64,000 nucleotides of DNA from Scybalousia_A sp964639765 (GCA_964639765.1 CAZXEN010000003.1:49305-113304); one strand, 5' to 3'. Positions 35,021 to 45,400 are shown, counted from the stretch's first letter. Numbers and translations are program-made. The notes: generated by a model from the sequence alone, not told the origin.

Positions 35021-36697
35021 TTATTGCTGTAGCAGAGTATCCAAATCTTTTATGTCCTTTAAATTATCAATAACTTCATAACCGTTTTGATTTAAAACGA
35101 CTATTCTGTCAGACATATACTTCACAACACGCATATCATGGGAAACAAATATGTATGTGAAATGATATTTGCGTTTTAAATCGTTCAAAAGATTCAGCAC
35201 CTGTGCCTGAACGCTTACATCCAAAGCCGAAACACTCTCATCGCAGATAATAAGTTTTGGGGACAGACTTAAAGCTCTTGCAAGCGCAACTCTCTGCCTT
35301 TGACCTCCAGAAAGTTGATGAGGGTATCTGTCATAGAAATCTTCATCCAAACCTACCTGCCCCAGCAGTTCCAATGATTTTTGCTTTAATTCTTCTTTTT
35401 TTGTAAGAATTCCAAAATTCTTCATCGCCTCATTTATACACTGACCAACGGTTTTCAATGGATTCAAAGAAGAATAGGGATCCTGAAATACTATCTGTAT
35501 ATGCTGTTTTATATCATGCCTTTCTTTTTTTGTAAGTTTACTTAGATTCCTGCCTTTATAAATTATGTCTCCTCCGCTTTGTTTTAATAATTGTACAATA
35601 GTCTTTCCTATGGTTGATTTTCCTGAACCTGACAAGCCTATCAATCCAAGCGTTTCTCCTTCATAGACATTGAAACTTATATTCTTTATGACATGATTTA
35701 CCTTCGTTGGTTTGCCTAAGATATTCTTTTTTTGCACATAGTCTATATCTAAATTCCTTACTTCAAGCAGAAGTTTTTTATCATCATTTTCTGACGCCTG
35801 TGTTTCTTCTTCTACTTGTGCTTTGAAATCTATATTGGAAATATCCCCACTAAGAAAATCATTGACCGTTGGTAATCTTTTTGGCTTATAGTCTTTGGGA
35901 GGGCGTGAAGCAATAAGTCCTTTTGTATATGGGTGCTTTGGAGAAGAAAAAACTTCTTTTGCTTCCCCTTTTTCTACAATATTTCCTTTGTACAAGACAT
36001 ATATATCATCTGCAAAATTCTCTACTAATTCCAAATCATGAGATATAAACACAACAGACATATTTCTTTTTTTCTGAAGGCTTGCCAATAATGCAAGTAT
36101 TTTTTGTTGTACTACAACGTCCAATGCTGTTGTAGGTTCATCTGCAAAAAGTAATTCCGGATTACAGCTTATAGACATTGCTATCATAACTCTTTGCCGT
36201 TGTCCGCCTGAAAGTTCAAAGGGATAGGAATTATATATTCTTTCAACATCTGACAAATCCACTTCCCTAAACAGAGCAAAAGTTTTTTGTTTAGCTTCTT
36301 TCCTATTCATATTACAATGATTGACAAGCATTTCATCAACCTGCTTGCCACATTTTTTTGTAGGATTAAGGGCAGTCATTGGATCCTGAAAAATCATTGC
36401 AACATTTTTCCCTCTTATCTCCCTGATATCATTGAAAGTCTTGCATGAGTCAAGATTGTAGATTATCTCTCCTTTGGTTACTTTGGAAATTTTGTCGTCC
36501 AAAAGCCCCATAACAGAAAGAGCGGTCACACTTTTTCCAGAGCCTGATTCTCCTACTATAGCAGTAATTCTTCCTCTTTTTACAGACATATCAATAGAAT
36601 GTATTACCTCATTCCAGTTAGCCTCTTTCTTAAAAGACAACGAAAAGTCCTTTAACTGTAATATAAAATCCTTATCTTTACCACGTTGCTCTACCAT
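35021..36697 (-). CDS. Fused duplicated oligopeptide-type ABC transporter ATPase (DppD-DppF-like)
   Basis: A 558-residue cytoplasmic protein containing two complete ATP-binding cassettes. The first has Walker A GESGSGKS (49-56), signature LSGGQRQRV and LLFADEPTTALD. The second has GLSGSGKS, QLSGGQRQRV and LIICDESVSALD. Each half is followed by the HPYTKGL or RYPHQ elements of the Opp/Dpp type. Fusions of this kind (YejF/GsiA-like) energise peptide or nickel importers. No permease or binding protein gene is in the window, so partners are encoded elsewhere. The promoter box is at 36743-36750. Confidence 0.9.
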   Translation of the reverse strand: MVEQRGKDKDFILQLKDFSLSFKKEANWNEVIHSIDMSVKRGRITAIVGESGSGKSVTALSVMGLLDDKISKVTKGEIIYNLDSCKTFNDIREIRGKNVAMIFQDPMTALNPTKKCGKQVDEMLVNHCNMNRKEAKQKTFALFREVDLSDVERIYNSYPFELSGGQRQRVMIAMSISCNPELLFADEPTTALDVVVQQKILALLASLQKKRNMSVVFISHDLELVENFADDIYVLYKGNIVEKGEAKEVFSSPKHPYTKGLIASRPPKDYKPKRLPTVNDFLSGDISNIDFKAQVEEETQASENDDKKLLLEVRNLDIDYVQKKNILGKPTKVNHVIKNISFNVYEGETLGLIGLSGSGKSTIGKTIVQLLKQSGGDIIYKGRNLSKLTKKERHDIKQHIQIVFQDPYSSLNPLKTVGQCINEAMKNFGILTKKEELKQKSLELLGQVGLDEDFYDRYPHQLSGGQRQRVALARALSLSPKLIICDESVSALDVSVQAQVLNLLNDLKRKYHFTYIFVSHDMRVVKYMSDRIVVLNQNGYEVIDNLKDIKDLDTLLQQ

Positions 36698-36742
36698 AAA
36701 GAGTATTTATTTGATTTTTAATTTTATAAGATTAAGAAGATG

Positions 36743-36750
36743 CAAAATTA
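36743..36750 (-). promoter_or_regulatory. -7 box upstream of the fused ABC ATPase gene
   Basis: The minus strand reads TAATTTTG, 45 bases before the start codon. Confidence 0.5.
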
Positions 36751-36781
36751 ATAAAATTTATCAAAAAAAAATATCAAAAAA

Positions 36782-36812
36782 TTTGCCAATAATCAAAAAA
36801 GTACTACCTTTG
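36782..36812 (+). promoter_or_regulatory. Promoter of tRNA-Gln
   Basis: TTTG at 36782-36785 and TACCTTTG at 36805-36812 have the ideal 19-base spacing. The tRNA begins 17 bases after the box. Confidence 0.78.
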
Positions 36813-36829
36813 CAAACTGAAAAACGGAT

Positions 36830-36900
36830 TGTCCTATGGTGTAATGGTAACACAACTGATTTTGGTTCAGTCATTCATAGTTCGAATCTATGTAGGACAA
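36830..36900 (+). tRNA. tRNA-Gln (anticodon UUG)
   Basis: A 71-base cloverleaf with acceptor TGTCCTA pairing with TAGGACA and discriminator A. The anticodon arm is CTGA-TTTTGGT-TCAG, giving TTG. The T arm is CATAGTTCGAATCTATG. CCA is not encoded (the next bases are CTG), unlike the tRNA-Ser in this window. The first pair is T-A, normal for tRNA-Gln. Confidence 0.96.
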
Positions 36901-36907
36901 CTGCAAG

Positions 36908-36940
36908 GAGATGGATTAAAAAATTCATCTCTTTTATTTT
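36908..36940 (+). terminator. Terminator of tRNA-Gln
   Basis: GAGATG (36908-36913) pairs with CATCTC (36926-36931), extended inward by A/T pairs, and is followed by TTTTATTTTT. The remaining bases to 37030 hold nothing I recognise. Confidence 0.75.
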
Positions 36941-37030
36941 TGTCTTTTGACTTCTGAAAACTTGACCAGAAACTTGTCTTTGATACAAGATAAAGGCTTT
37001 TATTCTTAACAACAGCTAAAAAAAAGGATA

Positions 37031-38827
37031 CTAATCATACAACATGAATGTGCCGCTATGGGTTTCCAGCTTGCCATTGGAGTTTTTGAATTGGATTTTG
37101 TAGGCATATACACCCACATCACAAAGTTTTCCTTTATAAGTTCCATTCCAGCCTTCTTCAACGTTGTTGGTAGAGAATACAAGCGTACCCATGCGGTTGA
37201 ATATCTTGAAATCGTATGAATCCTTTTTGATATACGAAACCTTGGGTTTAAATGTTTGTATGTCTGTTACAACTCCCTCTGTTGGATCAAAAGCATTAGG
37301 CATCCAAAACAAGGACTCTTTCTTTAAATAGTTGTGTGAAGAATTGGAAACATGGGCGTTTCCATTGTCTGTTCTCTGTATTGCAGCAACAAAATAATAG
37401 AGTTTGTCTGCATAGGAAGTAATTCCGCCATGCAAATCATCAAAATAATTCACCACACTCTCGCCTACAAGTTCAGGAACATGGTCTGACTGTTCATAAC
37501 GGTAGATTTCATATCTTTCTATTGGGAACAACGTACAGGAAGACCAAGTAACACGGTTGGTTTTTGCATTTATTTCTTCCACATTGGCTTTAAACGTAGA
37601 AACGGTTTTTGATTTTGTAAAAGTATTTCCACAAACATCCGGTGCAGCAAGATAATATGAATATATAGTATTGAGTATTTCTTCCTTGATATAATCCTGT
37701 ACATACAAAACTTCTTCTCCTGTATATGGCATGTCCTTTACTTTCGTGAAATCTCCATCGTCCTTGGCTCTGTAGAGTGAATAGTACCCTACCCTCTTTG
37801 AATTATCAAGGCTAATCTCCAGACTTATGCTGTGATTATCCATATCCACAGACACATTATCAATGCTTATGTAATCCAAAGTATCTATTGCATTTTCCGT
37901 AATCTCTATTTTGTTTGAATTTGCTGAATAAACAGAGTTGGCAACAGCCTTTATATATATTTCCAGATTATCTCTCCATGCAGAAATATCCAAATCACAG
38001 TAAGTGTTTGCTGTTGTGAATACAACATTATCTGAGTTGTCGGCAATCAAATGAACTTCATAATTCCTTAATCCTGTAGGCATATTATTGTATTCATTCC
38101 AATCAAGAGCAAGAATTTGGGAACAATCCCTCCTGTCTACATTCAGCACAATATTGTTAAGCTTATCACTCCTAAGTGATGTATTGTAGCAGGAATCAAA
38201 CGACATTATCGCCAACTGGCTTACTTCTTCCACGTTGCATGTTGAACATACGTATGTTGTGTTTTCCTTCCCCCATACCGTATCCAAAGCCACACATGGA
38301 TTTCCTTTACAAATAACATAGCCCAATACGTCTTCCGAAACAGACTGTGAATAAGTGAAGACAAGCTGTTGGGTATTTACATCAACAGAAAAAACAGTAT
38401 TTAACGGCATATCAGGTATTTCAACATCCCCCACAACAAACTGCACTGTATTGCTGTAACATATTTCATTTGGATCTCCGAAAGTGGAATGATGTTCTAT
38501 ATATCTATAGGCAATAGTATCCTTGCAATTGTAATAGAATGTATCCAAATATGGTTGTTCAAAACGCATGGTATCAATCTCTGCAAGCTGTATCCAGACA
38601 TTTCCTGTTGAGGATTGCTTTCTTTCAAAATAGCCATAATAACCATCAGTCACAGGGTGAAGGATAAGCTTGGCAACACTGTCATTTACCAATTCACCCC
38701 ATAAATCGGTTCTATAGGCGGTGGTATCCTGTGCTTTCACTCCCATAGCAAGACAACAAAAAACAAAGAACAGGAAACAAATCCTCATTTCTTTTCTCAC
38801 TGACATATATACTTTGTTTTTTGTCAT
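37031..38827 (-). CDS. Secreted protein with gliding-motility-type (T9SS type B) C-terminal sorting domain
   Basis: A 598-residue exported protein. The signal peptide is the MRICFLFFVFCCLAMGVKAQ stretch at about residues 14-33. The body is a series of beta-sandwich, FN3-like segments with several cysteines. The last 85 or so residues (FWMPNAFDPTEGV, then YDFKIFNRMGTLVFSTNNVE, then GWNGTYKGKLCDVGVYAYKI) are the gliding-motility-associated CHU_C-like domain, the type B sorting signal of the type IX system. It should be exported through SprA and held at the surface. Function of the body is unknown. It lies just after the M16-like gene but has its own -7 box at 38862-38869, inside or next to the 38.8 kb gene junction. 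Confidence 0.85.
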   Translation of the reverse strand: MTKNKVYMSVRKEMRICFLFFVFCCLAMGVKAQDTTAYRTDLWGELVNDSVAKLILHPVTDGYYGYFERKQSSTGNVWIQLAEIDTMRFEQPYLDTFYYNCKDTIAYRYIEHHSTFGDPNEICYSNTVQFVVGDVEIPDMPLNTVFSVDVNTQQLVFTYSQSVSEDVLGYVICKGNPCVALDTVWGKENTTYVCSTCNVEEVSQLAIMSFDSCYNTSLRSDKLNNIVLNVDRRDCSQILALDWNEYNNMPTGLRNYEVHLIADNSDNVVFTTANTYCDLDISAWRDNLEIYIKAVANSVYSANSNKIEITENAIDTLDYISIDNVSVDMDNHSISLEISLDNSKRVGYYSLYRAKDDGDFTKVKDMPYTGEEVLYVQDYIKEEILNTIYSYYLAAPDVCGNTFTKSKTVSTFKANVEEINAKTNRVTWSSCTLFPIERYEIYRYEQSDHVPELVGESVVNYFDDLHGGITSYADKLYYFVAAIQRTDNGNAHVSNSSHNYLKKESLFWMPNAFDPTEGVVTDIQTFKPKVSYIKKDSYDFKIFNRMGTLVFSTNNVEEGWNGTYKGKLCDVGVYAYKIQFKNSNGKLETHSGTFMLYD

Positions 38828-38861
38828 CGTTCTCTTTTTATTACAAGAAAATAAACCGTTG

Positions 38862-38869
38862 CAAAAATA
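38862..38869 (-). promoter_or_regulatory. -7 box upstream of the T9SS type B protein gene
   Basis: The minus strand reads TATTTTTG, 34 bases before the start ATG and directly after the stop of the M16-like gene. Confidence 0.5.
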
Positions 38870-38875
38870 GAAAAT

Positions 38876-40144
38876 TTATTCTTTACCTACGACAGAAACA
38901 AGAAAATCTTTTTTGTTCAGATATTTCTGTGCAAGATGCTGAATAGTCTGTGCAGTAGTCTTCCTTATTTCGTTTGTCATATAGGTATTGTAATCCTTTC
39001 TTAAACCATACCGTATTATATAGTCATAATTTTCGCTTATTTCTGCAACACCGTCATTTGCACGAATCAAATCGCCTGTCATATAGTTCTTAACCATTGA
39101 CAGCTCTTCTTTGCTTACCTGTTCAGACTGCAAGATTTCCATTTCCTTCCACACTTCTTCTATAGTCAAATCGGTCTTATCCGCTGCAACATCGCTAAGT
39201 ATCATCATCATACTGCCGTATCCAAAGGGAGCAAGTCGGGAATCTATCCCGTATGTATAGCCTTTTTCTTCCCTAATGTTGGACATCAGACGGGAATTGA
39301 AATATCCTCCTAACAAACAGTTCAACACAGAAAGAGGAATAAAATCCTCGTGGTTTATTTTCGGCATCAGCCTGCCAATGACAACAGAAGACTGCACAGC
39401 AGAAGCAAGAGTGTTTTTCATTATACCTTTACTTTCCTTGAAAGGTCCTATGGTTCTTGACATCTTTTCGCTGTTTTCTGCATTGAATTCAACTCCCAGA
39501 TATTTGTTCAAAAGACTGTAAAACTCTTCATCAATATCTCCTGCCAAAAGAATATAGCATTTACTGGAAGAATAATGTTTCTGCCAGAAGTTCTTCAAAT
39601 CCTCCGCCGTTACCTTGTCGTAATCTTCCACAGTGGCAAACTTCCCATAAGGATTATCCTCTCCGAAAAGTTCCTGCATGTAATATTTCTGAGCAAGAAA
39701 ACTGCTTTGCTGCATTTTAATCATATAGTTTTGTCTGGCATTGCTGACGGTTATTTTCAAAGTGTCCTCCTTGAAATGCGGAAATACTATCATCTGCTGC
39801 AAAATAGGGATTATCTCTTTTGTATATCTGCTAAGGAAAGAAAAATTCAAAGTTGTCCTTTCACTTGTTGTAACAGGAGAATAGCTCAATCCATAGAAAT
39901 CCATTTCCTCAGACAGTTCCTTGAAAGAATAGTCTCGTGTGTTTTTACCCAATTGTGTTTTCACGAGAGCTGCTTCAAAAAACTTGTCCTGTGATATTGT
40001 ACCGGCATCATGGAAAACAAACTTCATAAAAACAGCCTCTGAATCGTTGTTTCTGAAACAATAGGTTTTTATTCCGTTATCCAAAGTTCTTTCAACAGGT
40101 TTGTAGTCTTTTACTTCTATTTGAGAAAAATCAGGTATCTGCAT
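38876..40144 (-). CDS. M16 (insulinase-like) family protein lacking the zinc-binding HxxEH motif
   Basis: A 422-residue protein with the two homologous halves of one M16 chain. In catalytic members the N-terminal half carries HxxEH after the G-S-R-x-E segment. Here the same place reads FHDAGTISQDKFFEAALVKT with no such motif, so it cannot bind zinc the usual way. The second half keeps the R/Y signature LLGGYFNSRLMSNIREEKGY, which contacts substrate in the non-catalytic subunit of two-chain M16 peptidases. It is probably the partner subunit of an active M16 protein encoded elsewhere. There is no signal peptide. I start at ATG 40142-40144 (MQIPDFSQ) because the upstream part is not family-like. 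Confidence 0.82.
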   Translation of the reverse strand: MQIPDFSQIEVKDYKPVERTLDNGIKTYCFRNNDSEAVFMKFVFHDAGTISQDKFFEAALVKTQLGKNTRDYSFKELSEEMDFYGLSYSPVTTSERTTLNFSFLSRYTKEIIPILQQMIVFPHFKEDTLKITVSNARQNYMIKMQQSSFLAQKYYMQELFGEDNPYGKFATVEDYDKVTAEDLKNFWQKHYSSSKCYILLAGDIDEEFYSLLNKYLGVEFNAENSEKMSRTIGPFKESKGIMKNTLASAVQSSVVIGRLMPKINHEDFIPLSVLNCLLGGYFNSRLMSNIREEKGYTYGIDSRLAPFGYGSMMMILSDVAADKTDLTIEEVWKEMEILQSEQVSKEELSMVKNYMTGDLIRANDGVAEISENYDYIIRYGLRKDYNTYMTNEIRKTTAQTIQHLAQKYLNKKDFLVSVVGKE

Positions 40145-40253
40145 TTGAATTACAAGTTTATTTTTTACATAACGCAAAGTATTATAAACTATTGTATTAA
40201 TCAAAACTATATTTTCAAAAAAAACTGTCTCTTTTTTTGAACAAAATATTTTG

Positions 40254-40261
40254 TATCTTTG
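40254..40261 (+). promoter_or_regulatory. -7 box upstream of fucP
   Basis: TATCTTTG lies 32 bases before the fucP ATG. It is inside the longer in-frame extension, which supports the later start. Confidence 0.55.
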
Positions 40262-40293
40262 CAAAAAAATTCAAAAATACGGCACTGAAAACA

Positions 40294-41640
40294 ATGACCA
40301 TGAACACTGACAATAGGAATAAAACAAATATTTTCAGGACAAACGACGGAACAAACTATCTGTTTCCTTTCATAGTTATAACTCTGTGTTTTGCCCTGTG
40401 GGGTTTTGCCAACGATATTACAAACCCTATGGTCAAATCCTTTTCCAAAATATTCAGAATGAGCGTAACCGATGGAGCATTGGTTCAGGTTGCTTTCTAT
40501 GGAGGCTATTTTGCCATGGCTATCCCAGCAGCCATGTTCATAAAACGTTTTTCCTATAAGACAGGCATTCTTCTTGGTTTGGGATTATATGCTTTCGGGG
40601 CTTTGATGTTCATACCTGCCGCATCAACAGGAAACTATTATCCGTTTCTTGCTGCATATTTCATCCTGACCTGCGGGTTGTCTTTTCTGGAAACAAGTGC
40701 CAATCCGTTTATTCTTTCCATGGGAGAAAAAGAGTCTGCAACACAAAGACTTAATCTTGCACAAGCTTTCAACCCGATAGGATCCTTGGCAGGAATGTTT
40801 GTTGCCATGAACTTTGTACAAGCAAAACTGAGCCCGATGTCGTCCTCTGAGCGTGCAAAGCTGAACCCTTCTGAATTTGAAGCCTTGAAACACTCCGACC
40901 TTTCCATACTTATCAAGCCATACGTCGTGATTGGTGCAATTCTGATAGTAGTGTTTTTGCTTGTATTCCTGCTAAAAATACCACAAAGACAAAAAAAAGA
41001 AGACAAGGTTTCCAAATCTTTGGGAGCCACCGTCAAAAGATTATTCAACAACAAGCTGTACAGAGAAGGCGTAATTGCCCAATTCTTCTATGTGGGAGCC
41101 CAGATAACCTGCTGGACTTTTATTATCCAATATGGAACACGTGTTTTTATGAATGAAGGAATGACAGAACAGAACGCAGAAATCTACTCTCAAAGACTGA
41201 ATATCATAGCAATGGTAATGTTCTGCTGTTTCAGGTTTATAAACACCTACCTTATGAAGTTTTTCAATCCGCCAAAACTTCTGGTTTTCTTTGCTTCCAT
41301 GGCCTTTCTATTGCTTGTCCCTACAATATTTGTAGGAGGCAGGGTAGGAATATATACCTTGGTTGGAGTATCTGCCTGTATGTCCCTGATGTTTGCAACC
41401 ATATACGGCTTGGCTCTCGGCAATGTGGAAGAAGACACAGAGGTCGGCTCGGCAGGTCTTATCATGGCTATACTGGGAGGAAGTATCCTACCTGCCATTC
41501 AAGCAATTATAATAGACGGTAAAGGCTTTTTGTCCCTGCCGTCCGTGAATATATCGTTTATTGTCCCTATGTTTTGCTTTGTTGTCGTGGGTATCTACGG
41601 ATTGAGGGCAGTATCTGCAAAAAAGACTAAGTCTTTGTAA
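40294..41640 (+). CDS. fucP: FucP-like sugar:H+ symporter (MFS, L-fucose permease family)
   Basis: A 448-residue major facilitator with twelve predicted helices. FucP features are FALWGFANDITNPMVKSFSK in helix 1 (with the proton-coupling Asp), FYGGYFAMAIPAAMFIKRFS and ETSANPFILSMGEKESATQR. The true sugar may be fucose, glucose, galactose or N-acetylglucosamine, since Bacteroidota homologues vary. I start at ATG 40294 (MTMNTDNR). The last codons (KKTKSL and stop) coincide with a 21-base unit of array D, so the C-terminus is built from repeat sequence. No fucose catabolic genes are adjacent. Confidence 0.88.
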   Translation: MTMNTDNRNKTNIFRTNDGTNYLFPFIVITLCFALWGFANDITNPMVKSFSKIFRMSVTDGALVQVAFYGGYFAMAIPAAMFIKRFSYKTGILLGLGLYAFGALMFIPAASTGNYYPFLAAYFILTCGLSFLETSANPFILSMGEKESATQRLNLAQAFNPIGSLAGMFVAMNFVQAKLSPMSSSERAKLNPSEFEALKHSDLSILIKPYVVIGAILIVVFLLVFLLKIPQRQKKEDKVSKSLGATVKRLFNNKLYREGVIAQFFYVGAQITCWTFIIQYGTRVFMNEGMTEQNAEIYSQRLNIIAMVMFCCFRFINTYLMKFFNPPKLLVFFASMAFLLLVPTIFVGGRVGIYTLVGVSACMSLMFATIYGLALGNVEEDTEVGSAGLIMAILGGSILPAIQAIIIDGKGFLSLPSVNISFIVPMFCFVVVGIYGLRAVSAKKTKSL

Positions 41641-41724
41641 AAAAAGAGTTGGATTTCAGAAAAAAAGATCAAGACTTTTCACCCTAAAGAGTTGGTTTTT
41701 GAGAAAAAAGTCTTGATGTTTTTT
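41620..41724. repeat. 21-bp tandem array D (five units), starting inside the fucP 3' end
   Basis: Units of 21 bases start at 41620, 41641, 41662, 41683 and 41704, with cores AGACTAAGTCTTT, AGAGTTGGATTT, AGATCAAGACTTTT, AGAGTTGGTTTTT and AGTCTTGATGTTT. The first unit encodes the last six residues of FucP and its stop codon. The remaining 124 bases before ruvA are T-rich; no clear promoter box was found, only ATACTTTG near 41757. Confidence 0.82.
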
Positions 41725-41848
41725 TTCACAGTCTATGTTTTGAAAAATAAAAGGCAATACTTTGCTTTTGTTGTCGCACTTGGTCCGTTGCAATACAATT
41801 TTTTTTTTGTTTGTACGTTAAATGATGTATAAGTATTGAAAAATTGTT

Positions 41849-42439
41849 ATGTACGAATATTTAAAAGGTAATTTTACTTTGATGACTCCGTCCTACATTG
41901 TTGTGGATTGCAACGGTGTAGGCTACAGGATAGAGATTAGTCTTAACTCTTATTCTCAGCTGAAAGACAAGACTGAGGGAAAAATCTTCGTCCATTTTGT
42001 CGTAAGGGAAGATGCACAGATATTCTACGGCTTTGCCGATGAGAAGGAACGGGAGCTGTTTAGGCTGCTCATAGGTGTCAGCGGCATAGGTCCGAACACT
42101 GCACGCATAATGCTTTCCTCTCTGAATGCAGATGAATTAGTCAGGGCAATAAGTTCTGAAGACATAAAATCAATAAATTCAATTAAAGGTATAGGAAACA
42201 AGACTGCTCAAAGGGTAATCGTGGATCTGAAAGACAAACTGCAGAAATGGGATTATTCTTCTGAAATCTTTGACATTGAAAAACAGGAAAACAATAAAAA
42301 CAGGGAAGAAGCGTTATTAGCATTGCAGACATTGGGCTTCAACAAGATTATCGTTGAAAAAACATTGGACAAGATTTTGAAGGAAAACAACCAATTAAGC
42401 GTAGAAAACTTGATAAAAGAAGCTTTGAAACGATTATAA
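41849..42439 (+). CDS. ruvA: Holliday junction branch migration protein RuvA
   Basis: A 196-residue DNA junction-binding protein that forms tetramers and loads RuvB. The N-terminal OB fold starts MYEYLKGNFTLMTPSYIVVD, helix-hairpin-helix motifs are LIGVSGIGPNTARIMLSSL and INSIKGIGNKTAQRVIVDLK, and the C-terminal RuvB-binding domain (EEALLALQTLGFNKIIVEKT) is intact. sprA follows nine bases after the stop. The ruvA-sprA pair is a conserved Bacteroidota neighbourhood and probably one transcript. Confidence 0.96.
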   Translation: MYEYLKGNFTLMTPSYIVVDCNGVGYRIEISLNSYSQLKDKTEGKIFVHFVVREDAQIFYGFADEKERELFRLLIGVSGIGPNTARIMLSSLNADELVRAISSEDIKSINSIKGIGNKTAQRVIVDLKDKLQKWDYSSEIFDIEKQENNKNREEALLALQTLGFNKIIVEKTLDKILKENNQLSVENLIKEALKRL

Positions 42440-42448
42440 AGTCATTGT

Positions 42449-45400
42449 ATGACAATAAAGAGGACTTGTATATTATTAATTGCCATCATCACTCTTGCTT
42501 GCCCGGGCGTGTTTGCAAGTGTCTGGAACCATAGCTCTCTGTCCAATCCCGATTCTCTTCATTTTCCTGTAAAAGACAATGGGGAAAGTCCTTTGTATCT
42601 CAACGATCCACAGAATATCACGACGACCGTGGAGTATGATCCCGTGAACAACGAGTACATAGAGTTCAAGAGAGTTGGTGATGTCATACTTGAAAGCAGA
42701 AGACTTACCTTTTCTGAATATCAGAAGTATGACTTGGACAGAATGATAGACAGTTATTGGAAAAACAAGTCAGGCAATGCCCTTATATTACAAAACGAAG
42801 AAAGTCTGTCTTCCTTGATTCCTAAACTCAGAATCAACAGCGAGTGGATGGACAAGGTATTCGGAGGTCAGGATATAGACATAAGGCTCTCTGGAGGTGT
42901 GGATTTGAAATTCGCATTGGTAAACAACAAGAACGAAAATCTTTCACTGAACGAAAACGCACGAAGTGTTACACGCTTTGATTTTGATGAAGACATACAG
43001 TTTAATGCTTTGGCTCAGATAGGAACAGCAATAACTTTTACTTTCAACTATAACAGCGGGGCAACTTTTGATTTTGAGAAAGAACTGCTTAAACTCAAAT
43101 ATGAGGGAAAAGAAGACGATATACTACAACTTCTGGAAGTGGGCAATGTATCATTTCCTCTGCCTACAACTCTTATCAGCGGCGTACAGAATCTTTTTGG
43201 CATAAGAAGCAAGCTAAAGTTCGGCAATTTGCTTTTGGATGTCATAGGCTCGCAACAAAAAAGTGAAAGTCAAAGCATAACAGTTCAGAACGGAGCTCAG
43301 ACACAGGAGTTTAATTTCAAAGCAGACGAGTACGACGAAAACAAACACTTCTTCCTTTCTCAGTATTTCTATGACAACTATAACAAAGCCATGGAAACAT
43401 TTCCTGTTATCAACAGCAATATAATTATCACCAAGATAGAAGTATGGAGAACCAATATAGGAAGTGCTGTGAACAACAACCGTAACATAATTGCTTTTGC
43501 CGATTTAGGAGAAAAAAATCCATACGGAACAACACCTTATATCAAAAACCCTTATGGCAGCGAATACCCGGACAACTATCTATCCAACGATTTGCTGAGC
43601 AATGTCAATGTGGACAACCTTAGAAACATAAATACCGCAAGTAATGTGCTGCAAGGTATGGGTTTTGTCTATGGACAGGACTTTGAAAAGGTTGAAAGTG
43701 CGAGAAAACTTTCTGAAAACGAATATTCCTTCAACTCCCAGCTGGGTTTCATCTCCCTGAACCAGTCTTTGTCAAACGATCAGGTACTTGCCGTCGCATT
43801 TCAGTATCAGATTGTCGGCGATACCACGGTTTATCAGGTTGGAGAGTTCTCTGACGAAGGTATAACAGACCCGAATACCTTGGTGGTAAAGCTTTTGAAA
43901 TCCTCTACCTTGAATGTCAAGAATCCAATGTGGAAACTGATGATGAAAAACATCTATTGGATAGGTTCTTCTCAGATAAGTTCAGAAGATTTCCGTTTAA
44001 ACATTATGTATCTTGGCGATGAAGAAGGCATAGAGACAGGATATTTCAACGAAGGTCCCCTAAAGGGGGTACCGCTTATTCAAGTTTTTGGATTGGATAG
44101 AATGGATTCGCGGCAAAACATGTATGCCGACGGAGTATTTGACTATGTTGAATATACTACTTCAAGTGCCGGTCTGGTAAATTCTTCCAAGGGTCTGATT
44201 TATTTTCCTACCGTGGAACCTTTTGGAAAAGATCTTAGAAAAGCTATAAATGATGATGAATTTGCAAACAGATACTGCTTTGATTCTCTTTATACCCTCA
44301 CCCGTTCTCAAGCTCAACAATACACAGAACACAATAAATACTATCTGGAAGGAAGATACCGTTCTTCATCTTCAGGAGGTGAAATAAGTCTTGGAGCTGT
44401 CAATGTTCCTCAAGGAAGTGTTACCGTTATGGCTGGTGGTATTCAACTGCAGGAAGGAGTTGATTATACCGTGGATTATGCAATGGGCAGAGTAAAAATT
44501 ATTAACGGTGCCTATCTTTCTTCAAGCACTCCTATAACTGTTTCTACTGAAAGCAATTCTACTTTTTCCATGACCACAAAATGGTTACTTGGAGTACGAG
44601 GAACATATACTTTTTCTCCGGAACTTTCTCTTGGTGCAACATTCATGCATCTCCATGAAACACCTATAACACAAAAAGTAAATTATGGAGAAGAACCTAT
44701 AAGCAATAGTCTTTTGGGTTTTGATGTTCATCTTACAAGACAAGTACCTTTTATTACCAAGTTTATGGATTGGTTACCTTTCTATAGTACAAATACTCCT
44801 TCTACACTGAACTTTGAAGGTGAAGTTGCACAGTTTATTCCTGGCAATCCATCTGTTATTGGCTCTTCAGGTACTTCTTATATTGATGACTTTGAAACAA
44901 GTAAAAGAAGCTATGATTTAAGAGCTGTGAATTCTTGGTTTTTAGCTTCCACCCCACAAGACTTTAATGCTCCGGGAGCTTTGTTTCCTGAAACTTTCAA
45001 GAACAGCGGTCTTGCATACGGATTCAACAGAGCCAAGATTGCGTGGTACAGTATTGACGACAACTTTTACACTGGTGCTGCTCCAAGCAACATCAACAAT
45101 GATGACAAGAGCAAACCTTACGCCAGAGAGATACTTGAATCAGAAGTTTATCCTAACAAAGAACTTGTACAAGGACAAAGAAACAACATACACGAATTTA
45201 ATATTGCATTTTATCCTCAAGAAAGAGGACCATATAACTATGATACTCTTTCGCCTTGGTCTTATGGTTTGGATATAGACGGTAATCTTAGCAATCCTGA
45301 GACTCGTTGGGGAGGAATAATGAGAAAATTGGATGCAACTGATTTTGAATCTGCAAATATAGAATCTATTGATTTCTGGCTTATGGATCCTTTTATTGAA

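Noticed and set aside
36830..36900. Integration site or mobile element at tRNA-Gln
   Set aside because: No duplicated tRNA 3' end, integrase or flanking repeat is present in the window.
44054..44078. Local palindrome CCCCTAAAGGGG inside sprA
   Set aside because: It encodes an ordinary GPLKGVP segment that fits the SprA pattern at this place, so it is best explained as coding sequence rather than an insertion.
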